A DNA stretch of 64,000 nucleotides, from contig NZ_JAELXQ010000013.1 in the NCBI RefSeq assembly GCF_016427605.1, positions 51,492 through 115,491 on the forward strand. Reading direction: 5' to 3'. The position numbers and the translations under genes are program-made. The notes under the pieces were generated by a model that was given only the letters and a program-made list of their open reading frames with translations, made no database searches and was not told where the DNA came from. Shown here piece by piece: positions 1 to 8,812 of this stretch; the stretch's first letter is position 1; each line of letters starts with the position of its first letter. Origin of the DNA: Ochrobactrum sp. Q0168 (GTDB taxonomy: Bacteria; Pseudomonadota; Alphaproteobacteria; Rhizobiales; Rhizobiaceae).

Positions 1-708
1 CTGTCCGCCATCCTTATCGGAAACAAAACCGCCAGCTTCGCGGATCATCAGCATGCCTGCGCCGATATCCCATGGGTTGACGCCTTCTTCCCAGAAGCCG
101 TCAAGGCGACCGGCGGCGACATAGGCAAGGTCGAGCGCGGCAGCGCCCAGGCGGCGAACGCCAGCTGTTTCGGCCATGACGTTGCGCAGTTCAACCAGAT
201 AATGGCCATGATGGCCGCGGCCAAGATGCGGGATGCCGGTGCCGATCACGGTGTCGACCAGCTTGTTGCGGGCTGCAACACGCAGACGGCGATCATTGAG
301 GAAAGCACCGCCGCCGCGTTCGGCGGTGTAAAGCTCGTCCATGGCCGGGTTGTAGATGACGCCAGCCACGATCTGCCCCTGACGCTCAAGGGCGATGGAG
401 ACCGCGAAAACCGGGATGCCGTGCAGGAAATTTGTCGTGCCGTCGAGCGGATCGATCAGCCAGCGATGCTGTCCGTCCTTGGCTTCCACCTCGCCGGATT
501 CTTCCATCAGGAAGCCGAAATCCGGGCGGGCGCGGCTCAATTCCGTGTAGATGATCTGTTCGGCCTTGCGGTCCGCCTGGCTGACATAGTCGCCGGGGCC
601 CTTGAGGGATACCTGAAGATTCTGGACTTCGCCGAAGTCGCGGGCCAGGTTACGGCCAGCTTTCATAGCGGCCTGTACCATAACGTTAAGAAGGGCTGAG
701 CGGGCCAT
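1..708 (-). CDS. suhB: Inositol monophosphatase family protein (SuhB), 3' end cut off
   Basis: The first 236 residues are present and the stop lies beyond the left edge. The family hydrolyses inositol-1-phosphate and related sugar phosphates with Mg2+. The metal and substrate motifs are visible: EESGE around residue 70, and WLIDPLDGTTNF around residue 85, which is the family signature. A second family motif region, near NPWDIGAG, appears near residue 215. The start is ATG at 708. It follows efp on the same strand after 220 bases, so the two may be co-transcribed. Family members are about 265 residues, so roughly 30 are missing here. The family is clear; the physiological substrate is not. Confidence 0.93.
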   Translation of the reverse strand, partial: MARSALLNVMVQAAMKAGRNLARDFGEVQNLQVSLKGPGDYVSQADRKAEQIIYTELSRARPDFGFLMEESGEVEAKDGQHRWLIDPLDGTTNFLHGIPVFAVSIALERQGQIVAGVIYNPAMDELYTAERGGGAFLNDRRLRVAARNKLVDTVIGTGIPHLGRGHHGHYLVELRNVMAETAGVRRLGAAALDLAYVAAGRLDGFWEEGVNPWDIGAGMLMIREAGGFVSDKDGGQ

Positions 709-888
709 TTCTTTATCCTTTTTGGCATGATCCCACGGCTGTTCGATAAAGCGTGGATAGGGGCCTGGATCATGCAGTTAAACAGATCCTTGAAAAGCCG
801 GCCCATATGCAAAACACATGGAGGCGCACAGGCTTTCGAGGAATTGAGCAATCTGAGAAAGAACAGTCGCGGTTCAATCGCGACAAGC

Positions 889-912
889 TGCGATGCCCGC
901 TGGGGCATCGCA
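889..912 (-). terminator. Hairpin downstream of efp, possible terminator
   Basis: A perfect 10-bp stem with a 4-base loop (TGCGATGCCC/GGGCATCGCA) lies 17 bases past the efp stop. On the minus strand no T-run follows, so intrinsic termination is doubtful. It could equally be an RNA-stabilising or processing element between efp and suhB. Confidence 0.35.
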
Positions 913-928
913 AAAGTCGGGCGCTGGA

Positions 929-1489
929 TTAAGCGCGGCTGACGTAGGTCAGTTCGTTGGTGTCGACGATCACGCGTTCACCGGAAGCGATGAATGGCGG
1001 AACGAGGATACGGATGCCGTTTTCGAGCACTGCAGGCTTGTAGGACGAAGCAGCAGTCTGGCCCTTGACGACCGGATCGGCTTCGGTGATTGCCAGCGTG
1101 ACCTGATCCGGCAGGCGAATGCCGATCGGCTTTTCTTCGTAGAGTTCAACCGTGACCATCATGCCGTCCTGAAGGAAGGCGGCGCGGTCGCCGACGAAGT
1201 CCTTCTGGAGTTCGAGCTGTTCGTAGGATTCCGTATCCATGAAAATCAGCGCTTCGCCCTGTTCATAGAGGAACGAGAAGTCCTTCTGCTCGAGGCGCAC
1301 GCGCTCGACGGTTTCAGCAGCGCGGAAACGTTCGTTCAGCTTGGTGCCGTTGATGAGGTTCTTCAGTTCGACCTGATTATAGGCGCCGCCCTTGCCGGGC
1401 TTGACGGCGTTGGTCTTGACGGCAACCCAGAGCCCGCCGTCATGTTCGATGACGTTGCCGGGACGGATTTCGTTACCATTGATCTTCAT
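929..1489 (-). CDS. efp: Translation elongation factor P
   Basis: 186 residues, the normal EF-P length. EF-P binds between the P and E sites of the ribosome and relieves stalling at polyproline stretches. The KOW-like N-terminal domain carries the KPGKGGA loop, whose central lysine (Lys33) matches the lysine modified by EpmA/EpmB in E. coli. The OB-fold domains follow, with the conserved C-terminal GERVIVDT region. The start is ATG at 1489. It matters locally because this window encodes very proline-rich TolA and TonB proteins, which are typical EF-P clients (inference). suhB lies downstream on the same strand. Confidence 0.97.
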   Translation of the reverse strand: MKINGNEIRPGNVIEHDGGLWVAVKTNAVKPGKGGAYNQVELKNLINGTKLNERFRAAETVERVRLEQKDFSFLYEQGEALIFMDTESYEQLELQKDFVGDRAAFLQDGMMVTVELYEEKPIGIRLPDQVTLAITEADPVVKGQTAASSYKPAVLENGIRILVPPFIASGERVIVDTNELTYVSRA

Positions 1490-1689
1490 GAGCTTGATCC
1501 GGAATGAATTGAAACAAATTGCGGTTCGTCACATGACAGCGAACGGGCAATCGCCCGCTTTGTCGAGGGATTGCGCAGGCGTCTATACTCGAACCGCGAT
1601 AATCGCGTCTCCAAGACCACAAAACGGCGCTTTGTGCAAGCCTGAGCACGAAAAGAGAATCTTTTGGAGACGCAGAATCGTCAGAATTG

Positions 1690-2760
1690 CTAGCGAACGC
1701 GGAGATCGTTCGCCGTCTCGATGGCCTGTTTGATCTGGTCGTCGGCCAGTCCGTCCATCAGATCGTTGAGGTCTGGAGAGCGAAAACCGGCGCGCTGGGC
1801 AATGATATACCATGCCGCAGCCTTCACCGTATCGCCATCCGTGCCGATCCCGTCGCGGTAAAGCCGGGCGAGCCATACCTGCGCCATGACCATGCCGCGC
1901 CGGGCGGCAAGCTGCATCCAGCGGAAGCCCTGTTCATAATCCTTGTCGCCGCCCCGGCCTTCCACCAGCCAGCGCCCAAGGTCGAACTGGGCGGTATCAT
2001 AGCCCTTGCGCGCTGCAAGGATCAGATAGAAACGCGCCTTCTTGTCGTCGCGGGCGATTTTTTCTGTGCCGTTGGCATAGATCTGGCTCAATGCATACTG
2101 GGCGTCGGCGAGCTTGGCGTCAGCGGCCTTCTCAAACCAGGGAAAGGCGAGGTCGAGGCCGGATTTTCCCGGATGCTTTACCATCAGCATCTGGCCCCAG
2201 TTGAACTGCGCCATGGCGTTACCGCCTTCCGCCGCTTTTTCCATCAGGGATTCGGCCTTGGCCTGATCCTTCTTGACGTAAGTGCCCTGGAGCAACAGAG
2301 CCGCATAACGGAACTGCGCTTCCGTAATGCCATTATCGGCAGCTTTGCCATACCATTCGGCTGCAAGTTTCTGATCCGCAGGGATACCCATGCCGCGCGC
2401 ATAGATTTCAGCGATCAGCGCCTGTGATGCCGGATCGCCTTTCTCGGCCTGCGGTTTCGCGAGATTGAAGGCAGTCAGATAAAGCCCACGCTGAAAAGCA
2501 CCGAAGGCCTCGTCGGCAGGCTTGTCGCCGAAACGGCTTAGATCGATGGGCGGCATCGGTGCAGTTGTGGCGGGCTGCGGTAGCATGACCGGCTGCTTTG
2601 CGGGCTGTTTGGCAGGTTTATCGCTCTTCTTGTCCTTGTGGGGGCCCTTGGCACTGCTGTCGCTCTGGCTCTTCGCTGGCTCGCCAGCGGCGACCGCCGG
2701 CAGGGCCGGCAGCGCGAATGTCAAAGCGGCAGCGAGAAGAAGTTTGCTCTTCATGGGCAT
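1690..2760 (-). CDS. Periplasmic Sel1-repeat (SLR/TPR-like) protein
   Basis: 356 residues. It begins with a cleavable signal peptide (KLLLAAALTFALPALPAVAA), then a Lys/Pro/Ser-rich linker to about residue 75, then at least six Sel1-like repeats of about 36 residues. The repeats are recognisable by A-x-x-WYGKAAD, ALLLQGTYV, PWFEKAAD and LARLYRDGIG. Sel1 repeats form alpha-alpha solenoids for protein-protein contacts; no enzymatic domain is seen. I chose the ATG at 2760 because AAGG sits eight bases upstream; an ATG two codons later (2754) is the alternative. It lies 31 bases after the ThiE-like gene on the same strand, suggesting a two-gene unit. Its partner is unknown. Confidence 0.85.
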   Translation of the reverse strand: MPMKSKLLLAAALTFALPALPAVAAGEPAKSQSDSSAKGPHKDKKSDKPAKQPAKQPVMLPQPATTAPMPPIDLSRFGDKPADEAFGAFQRGLYLTAFNLAKPQAEKGDPASQALIAEIYARGMGIPADQKLAAEWYGKAADNGITEAQFRYAALLLQGTYVKKDQAKAESLMEKAAEGGNAMAQFNWGQMLMVKHPGKSGLDLAFPWFEKAADAKLADAQYALSQIYANGTEKIARDDKKARFYLILAARKGYDTAQFDLGRWLVEGRGGDKDYEQGFRWMQLAARRGMVMAQVWLARLYRDGIGTDGDTVKAAAWYIIAQRAGFRSPDLNDLMDGLADDQIKQAIETANDLRVR

Positions 2761-2791
2761 CAACAAGACCTTGGGAACCAAATCTGAAGGA

Positions 2792-3457
2792 TCAGTTTTC
2801 AAAACGCGGCGCGTGTTCGTCGAGAAGCCGATTGGCTTCGGCAACCGCTTTCGCCGGATCTTCCGCTTCAAAAACGGCGCGACCGAGCGCCACGAAATCC
2901 GCGCCGGTCTCGGCTGCGGGGATGATGCTTTCCAGCGTGTTCCCAGCCTGTGCGATGGAAGGAATCTCGACCATCTGCGCCCACCATTCGGCCAGTGCCA
3001 GATTGCGCGGATGCGCATCCGGCTTGTTGTCCGCGCCGATCTTGCCGAAGAAAATATAGTCCGGCTGCAATTCGCCGATTTCCATCGCGCCGTGGCGGTC
3101 GCGCAGATTGCCCGTGCCGATGATCATTTTCGGCGTGTGCTTTTCAATGGCGTCGGCAAGCTCGGCTGCCTTGCCTTCAATATGCACGCCATCGGCGCCG
3201 ACGCGGCCAGCAATGCGCGTATCGTTCAAGATGAGGGCTGCTGCGCCCTTTTCCTGGATGAGCGGCACGGCCTTGGCAGCGACAGCCTGAAAGGTTGCTT
3301 CATCCAGATCGCCGGTGTCGAGAATCACGCTAGCAACATCACCGCCGGAAAGCGCTTCCGTCAAAAGCCCGGCCAAAACCGCGCTATCGGCAATCGGCGG
3401 GGCGACCAGCACGATGCGGCAGCGTTCGGGTTCGGTCTTGGGAGCGGACTTGTTCAT
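2792..3457 (-). CDS. ThiE-like thiamine phosphate synthase paralogue, divergent
   Basis: 221 residues with a TIM-barrel pattern of the ThiE/TenI family: LILNDTRIAGRVGADGVHIEG at about 85-105 and a C-terminal GADFVALGRAVF strand. ThiE joins HMP-PP and thiazole phosphate to make thiamine phosphate. Two usual features look altered: the aspartate after the GVH motif is not obvious (IEGKAAE instead of GQxD), and the phosphate loop normally reading AIGG reads AQAGN. It may therefore be a non-canonical paralogue rather than the housekeeping ThiE. The start is ATG at 3457; an upstream in-frame extension has no ribosome site. It precedes the Sel1-repeat gene. Confidence 0.75.
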   Translation of the reverse strand: MNKSAPKTEPERCRIVLVAPPIADSAVLAGLLTEALSGGDVASVILDTGDLDEATFQAVAAKAVPLIQEKGAAALILNDTRIAGRVGADGVHIEGKAAELADAIEKHTPKMIIGTGNLRDRHGAMEIGELQPDYIFFGKIGADNKPDAHPRNLALAEWWAQMVEIPSIAQAGNTLESIIPAAETGADFVALGRAVFEAEDPAKAVAEANRLLDEHAPRFEN

Positions 3458-3561
3458 GGGGCGAAGCCTAACGAGAAAAACATGATGGAATTCGGGCAAG
3501 AGTGAAGTTCTGTTTATCCGAAACGGAAGCCGCGCTCTATCGAATTGTTCTACTGCGCGTA

Positions 3562-3703
3562 AGAGCCTGAATCCAAAAGCGGCATGTGTGTGCGAAAAAT
3601 GGTGATTTTCGAGTACCGGAGCGGAGCGTACTTAAGGGACGTGAGCACGGAATGGAGAAAATTGCCATTTGGGCCACATAGGGCGACTTTTGGAACAGGC
3701 TCT
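3562..3703. repeat. Long palindromic repeat, copy A (Bru-RS-like)
   Basis: A 142-bp imperfect palindrome. The ends are inverted copies (AGAGCCTG ... CAGGCTCT, with CCAAAAG/CTTTTGG just inside). The centre is the recurrent core CCGGAGCGGAGCGTAC-TTAAGGGACGTGAGCACGG. Copies B, C and D in this window share the core. It resembles the published Brucella palindromic elements Bru-RS1/RS2; that identity is from memory and not checked. No open frame is convincing inside. Confidence 0.75.
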
Positions 3704-3992
3704 AAGCGATCTAACTGGCCAAGAGCAAGCCTGCGCGCGCGGCAGCAGCGTCGGAGAAATCCGATAGTCGCTTAGCATTATGTTATCCACTGGAACGAAA
3801 GTTGATCGGAACCAACCCCGTTCTGCCGGGATTATTGCGTATATAAGGCCCATCAAACGTCGGGCAATAAACGCCCCGATGAAACATGTGGCTTTCATCC
3901 GATCTCCCATTCGGAGAGCTGCAACTTCAGCGATTGGAGAGTGTCGCGGTCCCAAGCGCCGGTGCTTTCCAGCAAGACAGACAGGCTGGTAA
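3704..3992. other. Intergenic region before opgC
   Basis: About 290 bases between repeat copy A and opgC. I see no convincing gene, promoter consensus or hairpin. Open frames crossing it have no ribosome-binding site and no recognisable product. It presumably holds the opgC promoter. Confidence 0.4.
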
Positions 3993-5207
3993 ATGACGAT
4001 TGCGACTGCGAAAGAGGCGATGCCCGCACCGACCACAAAAGTGCGCGACACGCGCATTGACGTGTTTCGTGCGCTTGCCCTGCTGACCATTTTCATCAAC
4101 CATGTGCCGGGCACCATCTACGAGCATTTCACCCACAAGAATCTCGGTTTTTCCGATTCGGCGGAAGGCTTTGTGCTGATTTCCGGCATGGCCGTGGCAC
4201 TGGCCTATGGCAGCAAATTCGGCCCCGGTAACCGTCTTCTGCTGACATTGAAGATGTGGCGTCGCGCGGGCGTGCTTTATACCACCCACATCATGACGAC
4301 CATGGCGACGATCGCCATCTTCGCTTCCGCTGCGATCTTCCTGAAGCGTTCCGAACTGCTCAAGGAAATCAATATCGAGCCGCTGCTCAAGCAGCCGGTC
4401 GAGGCCCTGTTCGGTCTGGTCACGCTGGGTCATCAGCTCGGCTATAACAACATCCTGTCAATGTACGCCGTCATGCTGGTCCTGACGCCGATCCTGCTTC
4501 TGCTGGCGCGCATCAGTCTGCCGCTGATGCTGGGCGTTTCGGGCATGGTCTGGTTCCTGTCTGGTCTTTATCAGGTCGCGCCGATCAATTATCCGACGGA
4601 AGGCGTTTGGTTCCTGAACCCGCTTTCCTGGCAGTTCCTGTTCGCGATCGGCATTGCAGGCGTGATCCATGTTCGGCGTGGCGGCCAGCTGCCCACCCAT
4701 CCGGCGCTGATTGGCCTTGCCCTCGGCTATCTGGTGCTGGCGCTGGCCTGGGTCCGCATTCCGCTTTGGGGTGTGGATGCCTCGATGGGCCTGCCGATGA
4801 TCATCACCGGCTTTGACAAGACCTTCCTGTCGGGTCCGCGTCTTCTGCACATTCTGGCTATGGCCTATCTCATTGCCGTGGTGCCGACGCTGAACAGCAT
4901 CGCCCGCACAGCGCCGGACAATCCGTTGGCCATCCTAGGCAAGCATTCGCTGCCGGTGTTCATCGCGGGCACGCTGCTTGCCATGGTGGCGCAGGTGATG
5001 AAGCTGGTCAATCCAGGCGGTCTTCCTTATGACACCCTACTCATTGCAACGGGTATCGTGATGCAGTTCGCGCTCGCCTATTATCTGGAATGGCTGCCGA
5101 CGATTGGCTGGGGCAAGCAGGGCGCAGCCAAGCCTGCCGTTCCTGCCGCCGAGCCGGTGAAGATGCAAGCGGCACCGAAACCGCAACCAGCGCTGCAGCG
5201 CTATTGA
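3993..5207 (+). CDS. opgC: OpgC-family membrane succinyltransferase, cyclic glucan modifier
   Basis: 404 residues with about ten hydrophobic segments. The N-terminal signature DTRIDVFRALALLTIFINHVPG and the following LGFSDSAEGFVLISG are typical of OpgC, an acyltransferase-3-like family that adds succinyl groups to periplasmic glucans. In Brucella the corresponding protein is called Cgm and succinylates cyclic beta-1,2-glucan, a virulence and osmotic factor (known from the literature). The C-terminus is a short Pro/Ala-rich cytoplasmic or periplasmic tail. It is transcribed alone and ends at a strong terminator. The ribosome site is weak (CAGG). Confidence 0.88.
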   Translation: MTIATAKEAMPAPTTKVRDTRIDVFRALALLTIFINHVPGTIYEHFTHKNLGFSDSAEGFVLISGMAVALAYGSKFGPGNRLLLTLKMWRRAGVLYTTHIMTTMATIAIFASAAIFLKRSELLKEINIEPLLKQPVEALFGLVTLGHQLGYNNILSMYAVMLVLTPILLLLARISLPLMLGVSGMVWFLSGLYQVAPINYPTEGVWFLNPLSWQFLFAIGIAGVIHVRRGGQLPTHPALIGLALGYLVLALAWVRIPLWGVDASMGLPMIITGFDKTFLSGPRLLHILAMAYLIAVVPTLNSIARTAPDNPLAILGKHSLPVFIAGTLLAMVAQVMKLVNPGGLPYDTLLIATGIVMQFALAYYLEWLPTIGWGKQGAAKPAVPAAEPVKMQAAPKPQPALQRY

Positions 5208-5213
5208 TTAAGA

Positions 5214-5237
5214 GGCCGCCTTCGGGCGGCTTTTCCT
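5214..5237 (+). terminator. Intrinsic terminator of opgC
   Basis: GCCGCC-TTCG-GGCGGC stem with a UUCG tetraloop followed by TTTTCCTTT, seven bases after the opgC stop. Confidence 0.9.
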
Positions 5238-5319
5238 TTCTGCTCAGTCCAGTGCTGCTGGAAATTTCCACAGGTCCAACTCAAAATTAACCATTCATTA
5301 ATCTTAAGAGGGTTTAATC

Positions 5320-5420
5320 ATTTACATCCAGTTCGGCTGGATTCTTACCGAGTGGTTTAGCCACTCTGTTTGACGCCTCCCTGTTAAACTCCTGAGAGCC
5401 GCCTTCGCGGCTCTTTTTTT
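5320..5420 (+). ncRNA. Candidate trans-acting small RNA with anti-Shine-Dalgarno motif
   Basis: A non-coding stretch made of consecutive hairpins: ATCCAG/CTGGAT at 5326-5342, GAGTGG/CCACTC at 5350-5366, an unpaired or loop segment containing CCTCCC at 5376-5381, then a perfect Rho-independent terminator (AGAGCCGC/GCGGCTCT plus seven Ts) at 5395-5420. No open reading frame lies upstream to explain this terminator, because opgC already has its own at 5214. The architecture (short stems, exposed CCUCC, terminator) is like the rhizobial alpha-r14 (NfeR1-type) family. Family assignment is inference; the 5' end is a guess. Confidence 0.6.
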
Positions 5421-5670
5421 GTGCCTGCAAGGCTCTAGCGGCCAGCGTTTGAACGCATGAGGGGAACCGGAAGCCGGTTCGACCCGTTCTGCTTGCAGGG
5501 ACAGTTAACCACCCCTTGAAAATGTTAACCGAACGTTAAACATAATCTTGCGCGACCGTGCATGAAGGTGCAGTTTGTCGTGGACTTGTTTGATGTGACT
5601 GTTCCGTCCGAACGTCCCGCGTGGTCGAACGGCGGTTCAGTATTTTTCAGTCGCGTTCATCCTCCAGTGG

Positions 5671-6252
5671 ATGCGATCAACGAATGGGCCGCCGATGCAG
5701 GCGGTCATGCAGGGTGACAGAGCAGTGATTAGCGAACAGAGACAGATGCCGAGCAATATGATCAGCCTCGCAGAGCGCATGGTCTTCTCGGATTCGTTCA
5801 AGCCGATCTACAGCCAGGGCATGGATATGGTCGAGGAAGCAGCGAGCTATCTCGACGGCGAAGGCCGTGAAGAAGCGCGCAACCTGTCGCGGGTTGCAGC
5901 AACGCTTTATGCCGCCGAATCGATGCGTCTCACCACCCGTCTCATGCAGATTGCGTCCTGGCTGCTGCTCCAGCGCGCCGCCCGCAACGGCGAGATGAAC
6001 CGCCAGCAAGTGTCTGCCGAAAAGGCCAAGGTGCGCCTCGACACGCCATCGGCTGGCGAAGGCGCTCCGGGCTGGAGCGAACTGCCCCCCGCTTTTGCCG
6101 AACTCGTGGAGCGCTCGATGCGCTTGCAGGCGCGCGTGCGCCGCATGGACCGTGAAGTCTATGGCGATGTGGTTTCCTTGCAGGCCAATCCGCACGGCAA
6201 TCCGGTTTCCGAACAGATTGTGTTGCTGAAGACTGCCTTCGGCGCTTCTTAA
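5671..6252 (+). CDS. rcdA: RcdA-like adaptor (DUF1465), CtrA proteolysis regulator
   Basis: 193 residues; the DUF1465 core (about residues 35-120) contains SFKPIYSQGMDMVEE, YLDGEGREEA and ESMRLTTRLMQIASWLLLQRA, the hallmark of RcdA. In Caulobacter RcdA binds CpdR-primed ClpXP and delivers CtrA and other substrates for degradation, controlling the cell cycle. The first 25 residues are poorly conserved; ATG at 5671 is used, but 5695, 5707 or 5746 are possible and the ribosome site does not decide. The 250 bases upstream contain no gene. The stop abuts repeat copy B. Confidence 0.83.
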   Translation: MRSTNGPPMQAVMQGDRAVISEQRQMPSNMISLAERMVFSDSFKPIYSQGMDMVEEAASYLDGEGREEARNLSRVAATLYAAESMRLTTRLMQIASWLLLQRAARNGEMNRQQVSAEKAKVRLDTPSAGEGAPGWSELPPAFAELVERSMRLQARVRRMDREVYGDVVSLQANPHGNPVSEQIVLLKTAFGAS

Positions 6253-6393
6253 GGGCCGCTGATATTTTGGCTATGACGGCCTGCAAATGGCGTTCTTTTC
6301 CGCTTCCGGTGCTCACGTACCTTATGTACGCTGCGCTCCGGTTCTCAAAGCCCACCATTTTCGGCTCGTCATAGCCAAAATCTGCGCTGCCCC
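6253..6393. repeat. Long palindromic repeat, copy B (Bru-RS-like)
   Basis: A 141-bp imperfect palindrome starting directly after the rcdA stop. The outer arms pair (TTTTGGCTATGACG with CGTCATAGCCAAAA). The centre is the shared core GGTGCTCACGTAC-CTTAT-GTACGCTGCGCTCCGG. In RNA it would form a very long hairpin at the end of the rcdA transcript. Confidence 0.75.
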
Positions 6394-6472
6394 GTCCGTG
6401 CTTTCGGCGCGTGTTTCTCTTTTGTTCACTTTTCTGCTGTCAAGTGAATCCGTCTGAGGATAGGGTTCGCTT

Positions 6473-7003
6473 ATGAAAGAAACGATTCGCATTATTGGCA
6501 TCGATCCGGGCCTGCGCCGCACGGGGTGGGGCATTGTCGAATCGCTGGGCAATTCGCTGCACTTCATCGGCTCGGGCACGGTGACGTCGAATGCCGAGAT
6601 GGATCTCGCCTCGCGACTTTGCCAGTTGCATGAGGGGCTTTCCAAAGTTCTGCATGAATTCATGCCGCACGAGGCGGCGGTTGAGCATACTTTCGTCAAC
6701 AAGGATGCAACCGCAACGCTCAAGCTTGGGCAGGCGCGCGGCATTGCCCTGCTGGCTCCCGCACAGGCAGGCCTGCCCGTGGCGGAATATGCGCCGAATG
6801 CGGTCAAGAAAGCGGTGATCGGCGTCGGTCACGGCGAAAAGCAGCAGATCCACATGATGGTCAAGGTGCTGATGCCGCGCGCGTCGTTCGACACGAGTGA
6901 TGCTGCCGATGCGTTGGCCATTGCCATTTGCCATGCCCATCATCGTCAGAGCATTGTAAGCGCCCGCCGGATGCAGGCGCTGCTGGAGCGCGCTGCGAGC
7001 TGA
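6473..7003 (+). CDS. ruvC: Crossover junction endodeoxyribonuclease RuvC
   Basis: 176 residues. RuvC is the dimeric nuclease that resolves Holliday junctions together with RuvAB. The four catalytic acidic residues are in place: Asp11 in GIDPGL, Glu71 in VEHTF, and Asp143 and Asp146 in SDAADALA. Length and spacing match E. coli RuvC. It is the first gene of ruvC-ruvA-ruvB-ybgC; the 92-base gap to ruvA carries a short palindromic repeat. Confidence 0.97.
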
Positions 7004-7031
7004 TGAGCAAGAATACGTTTTTGTTTTTCGC

Positions 7032-7074
7032 GCGCATCTTGTCCGAAAACCGTTTCACACTTTTCGGGATGCGC
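7032..7074. repeat. Short palindromic intergenic repeat, copy 1
   Basis: Nested arms GCGCATC/GATGCGC and CCGAAAA/TTTTCGG around a central CCGTTTCACAC. Related copies with the same inner arms and a CACAC/CCCAC centre lie at 24700-24747, 27187-27230 and 28559-28603. This is a widespread short intergenic element type in Hyphomicrobiales. Confidence 0.65.
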
Positions 7075-7095
7075 TTTTAGCGGGGTAGGACCAGA

Positions 7096-7713
7096 ATGAT
7101 CGGCAAGCTTAAGGGCGTGATCGATGAAATTGCCGAGGATCATGCCGTAATCGATGTGCATGGCGTCGGCTATGTGGCGTTTTGTTCGGCGCGCACGCTG
7201 GGCAATCTCGGCGGCGCGGGCGAGGCGGCCATTCTGTTCATCGAAACCTATGTCCGCGAGGACATGATCCGCCTTTATGGTTTTGCCAATCAGCTTGAGC
7301 GCGAATGGTTTCGCCTGTTGCAAAATGTGCAGGGCGTCGGCGCAAAAGTGGCTCTGGCGGTGCTTAGCACATTATCTCCATCGGAACTCGCCAATGCGAT
7401 TGCACTGCGGGATATCGCCATGGTGTCGCGCGCGCCGGGCGTCGGCAAGAAAGTGGCGGAGCGCATCGTCACCGAATTGAAGAACAAGGCCCCCGCCTTC
7501 GCTGGTGAGGCGAGCGGCACCATCGGGCTCAAGCAGGAGCTTGGGGCCGGAGCGGCCCCGGCTCCCGTCGCGGATGCCGTGTCGGCGCTTTCCAATCTCG
7601 GTTACTCGCGCGATCAGGCGGTGAATGCCGTTGCGGCTGCGCTGAAAGAGGCGGGCGAGGGCGCCGATTCGGCCAAGCTGATCCGTCTTGGTTTGAAGGA
7701 ACTTTCCCGATGA
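7096..7713 (+). CDS. ruvA: Holliday junction DNA helicase subunit RuvA
   Basis: 205 residues. RuvA tetramers bind four-way junctions and load RuvB rings. Domain I ([12 protein letters not shown]...) is an OB-fold; two helix-hairpin-helix motifs follow ([14 protein letters not shown] about 77-90 and [13 protein letters not shown] about 113-125); the C-terminal three-helix RuvB-binding domain ([17 protein letters not shown]) ends the protein. It is co-directional with ruvB, 55 bases upstream of it. Confidence 0.97.
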   Translation: MIGKLKGVIDEIAEDHAVIDVHGVGYVAFCSARTLGNLGGAGEAAILFIETYVREDMIRLYGFANQLEREWFRLLQNVQGVGAKVALAVLSTLSPSELANAIALRDIAMVSRAPGVGKKVAERIVTELKNKAPAFAGEASGTIGLKQELGAGAAPAPVADAVSALSNLGYSRDQAVNAVAAALKEAGEGADSAKLIRLGLKELSR

Positions 7714-7768
7714 TAATCTGCGCGGTGAGATACTTGTCTGAACATGATGTTCATGCGAGGAGGAAGGC

Positions 7769-8812
7769 ATGAGCGACCGCAACCCTCTCATCGATGCCGA
7801 CAGACGCGTAGACGAAGACAATACGCTGCGCCCGCAGACGCTTGACGATTTCGTCGGGCAGGCGGCGGCGCGCGCCAATCTCAAGGTCTTCATCGAAGCG
7901 GCCAAAGTGCGTGGCGAGGCGCTGGATCACGTACTCTTCGTCGGTCCTCCCGGTCTCGGCAAGACGACGCTGGCGCAGATAATGGCCAAGGAACTTGGCG
8001 TCAATTTCCGCTCCACGTCGGGCCCGGTTATCGCCAAGGCTGGCGATCTGGCGGCTTTGCTCACCAATCTCGAAGAGCGCGATGTGCTCTTCATCGATGA
8101 AATTCATCGTCTGAGCCCGGCAGTGGAAGAAATTCTCTATCCGGCGATGGAAGATTTCCAGCTGGACCTGATCATCGGCGAAGGCCCGGCGGCGCGTTCG
8201 GTGAAGATCGATCTTGCGAAATTCACGCTGGTTGCGGCGACGACGCGTCTTGGTCTCCTGACCACGCCTTTGCGCGACCGTTTCGGCATTCCGGTGCGGC
8301 TTAATTTCTATACGGTCGAGGAACTGGAATATATCGTGCGCCGCGGCGCGCGCATCATGCAGATGGGCATTTCGCCGGATGGTGCGCTGGAAGTCGCGCG
8401 CCGTTCGCGGGGGACACCGCGTATCGCCGGACGCTTGCTGCGTCGTGTGCGCGATTTCGCGCTGGTCGCCGGGAGCGACGTCATCGACCGCAAGATTGCC
8501 GATGAGGCGCTGTCGCGGCTTGAGGTAGATAATCGCGGGCTGGATCAGCTCGACCGGCGTTACCTCAATATCATCGCGCGCAATTTCGGCGGCGGGCCGG
8601 TCGGGATCGAAACGATAGCGGCAGGGCTTTCCGAACCGCGTGATGCGATTGAAGACATTATCGAGCCTTATCTCATCCAGCAGGGCTTTCTCCAGCGCAC
8701 GCCGCGCGGTCGCGTTCTGACGGCGATTGCATGGCAGCATCTGGGATTGCCCGCGCCGGCGGAAATCATCCAGCAGGCGCAATTCGGCCTCTTCATGGAA
8801 GACAATGACTAA
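7769..8812 (+). CDS. ruvB: Holliday junction branch-migration ATPase RuvB
   Basis: 347 residues. RuvB is the AAA+ motor that drives branch migration. Walker [13 protein letters not shown] (about 61-72), Walker [10 protein letters not shown], sensor 1 AATTR, the arginine-finger region and the winged-helix C-terminal domain (ISRNFGG-like [12 protein letters not shown]) are all present. A strong ribosome site (GAGGAGGAAGGC) precedes the ATG. The last eight bases overlap the ybgC start (ATGACTAA), so translation is coupled. Confidence 0.98.
   Translation: MSDRNPLIDADRRVDEDNTLRPQTLDDFVGQAAARANLKVFIEAAKVRGEALDHVLFVGPPGLGKTTLAQIMAKELGVNFRSTSGPVIAKAGDLAALLTNLEERDVLFIDEIHRLSPAVEEILYPAMEDFQLDLIIGEGPAARSVKIDLAKFTLVAATTRLGLLTTPLRDRFGIPVRLNFYTVEELEYIVRRGARIMQMGISPDGALEVARRSRGTPRIAGRLLRRVRDFALVAGSDVIDRKIADEALSRLEVDNRGLDQLDRRYLNIIARNFGGGPVGIETIAAGLSEPRDAIEDIIEPYLIQQGFLQRTPRGRVLTAIAWQHLGLPAPAEIIQQAQFGLFMEDND

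Noticed and set aside
3584..3775. Short open frame across repeat copy A
   Set aside because: It is the palindrome read in frame; related frames appear across the other copies, which shows it is repeat-derived.
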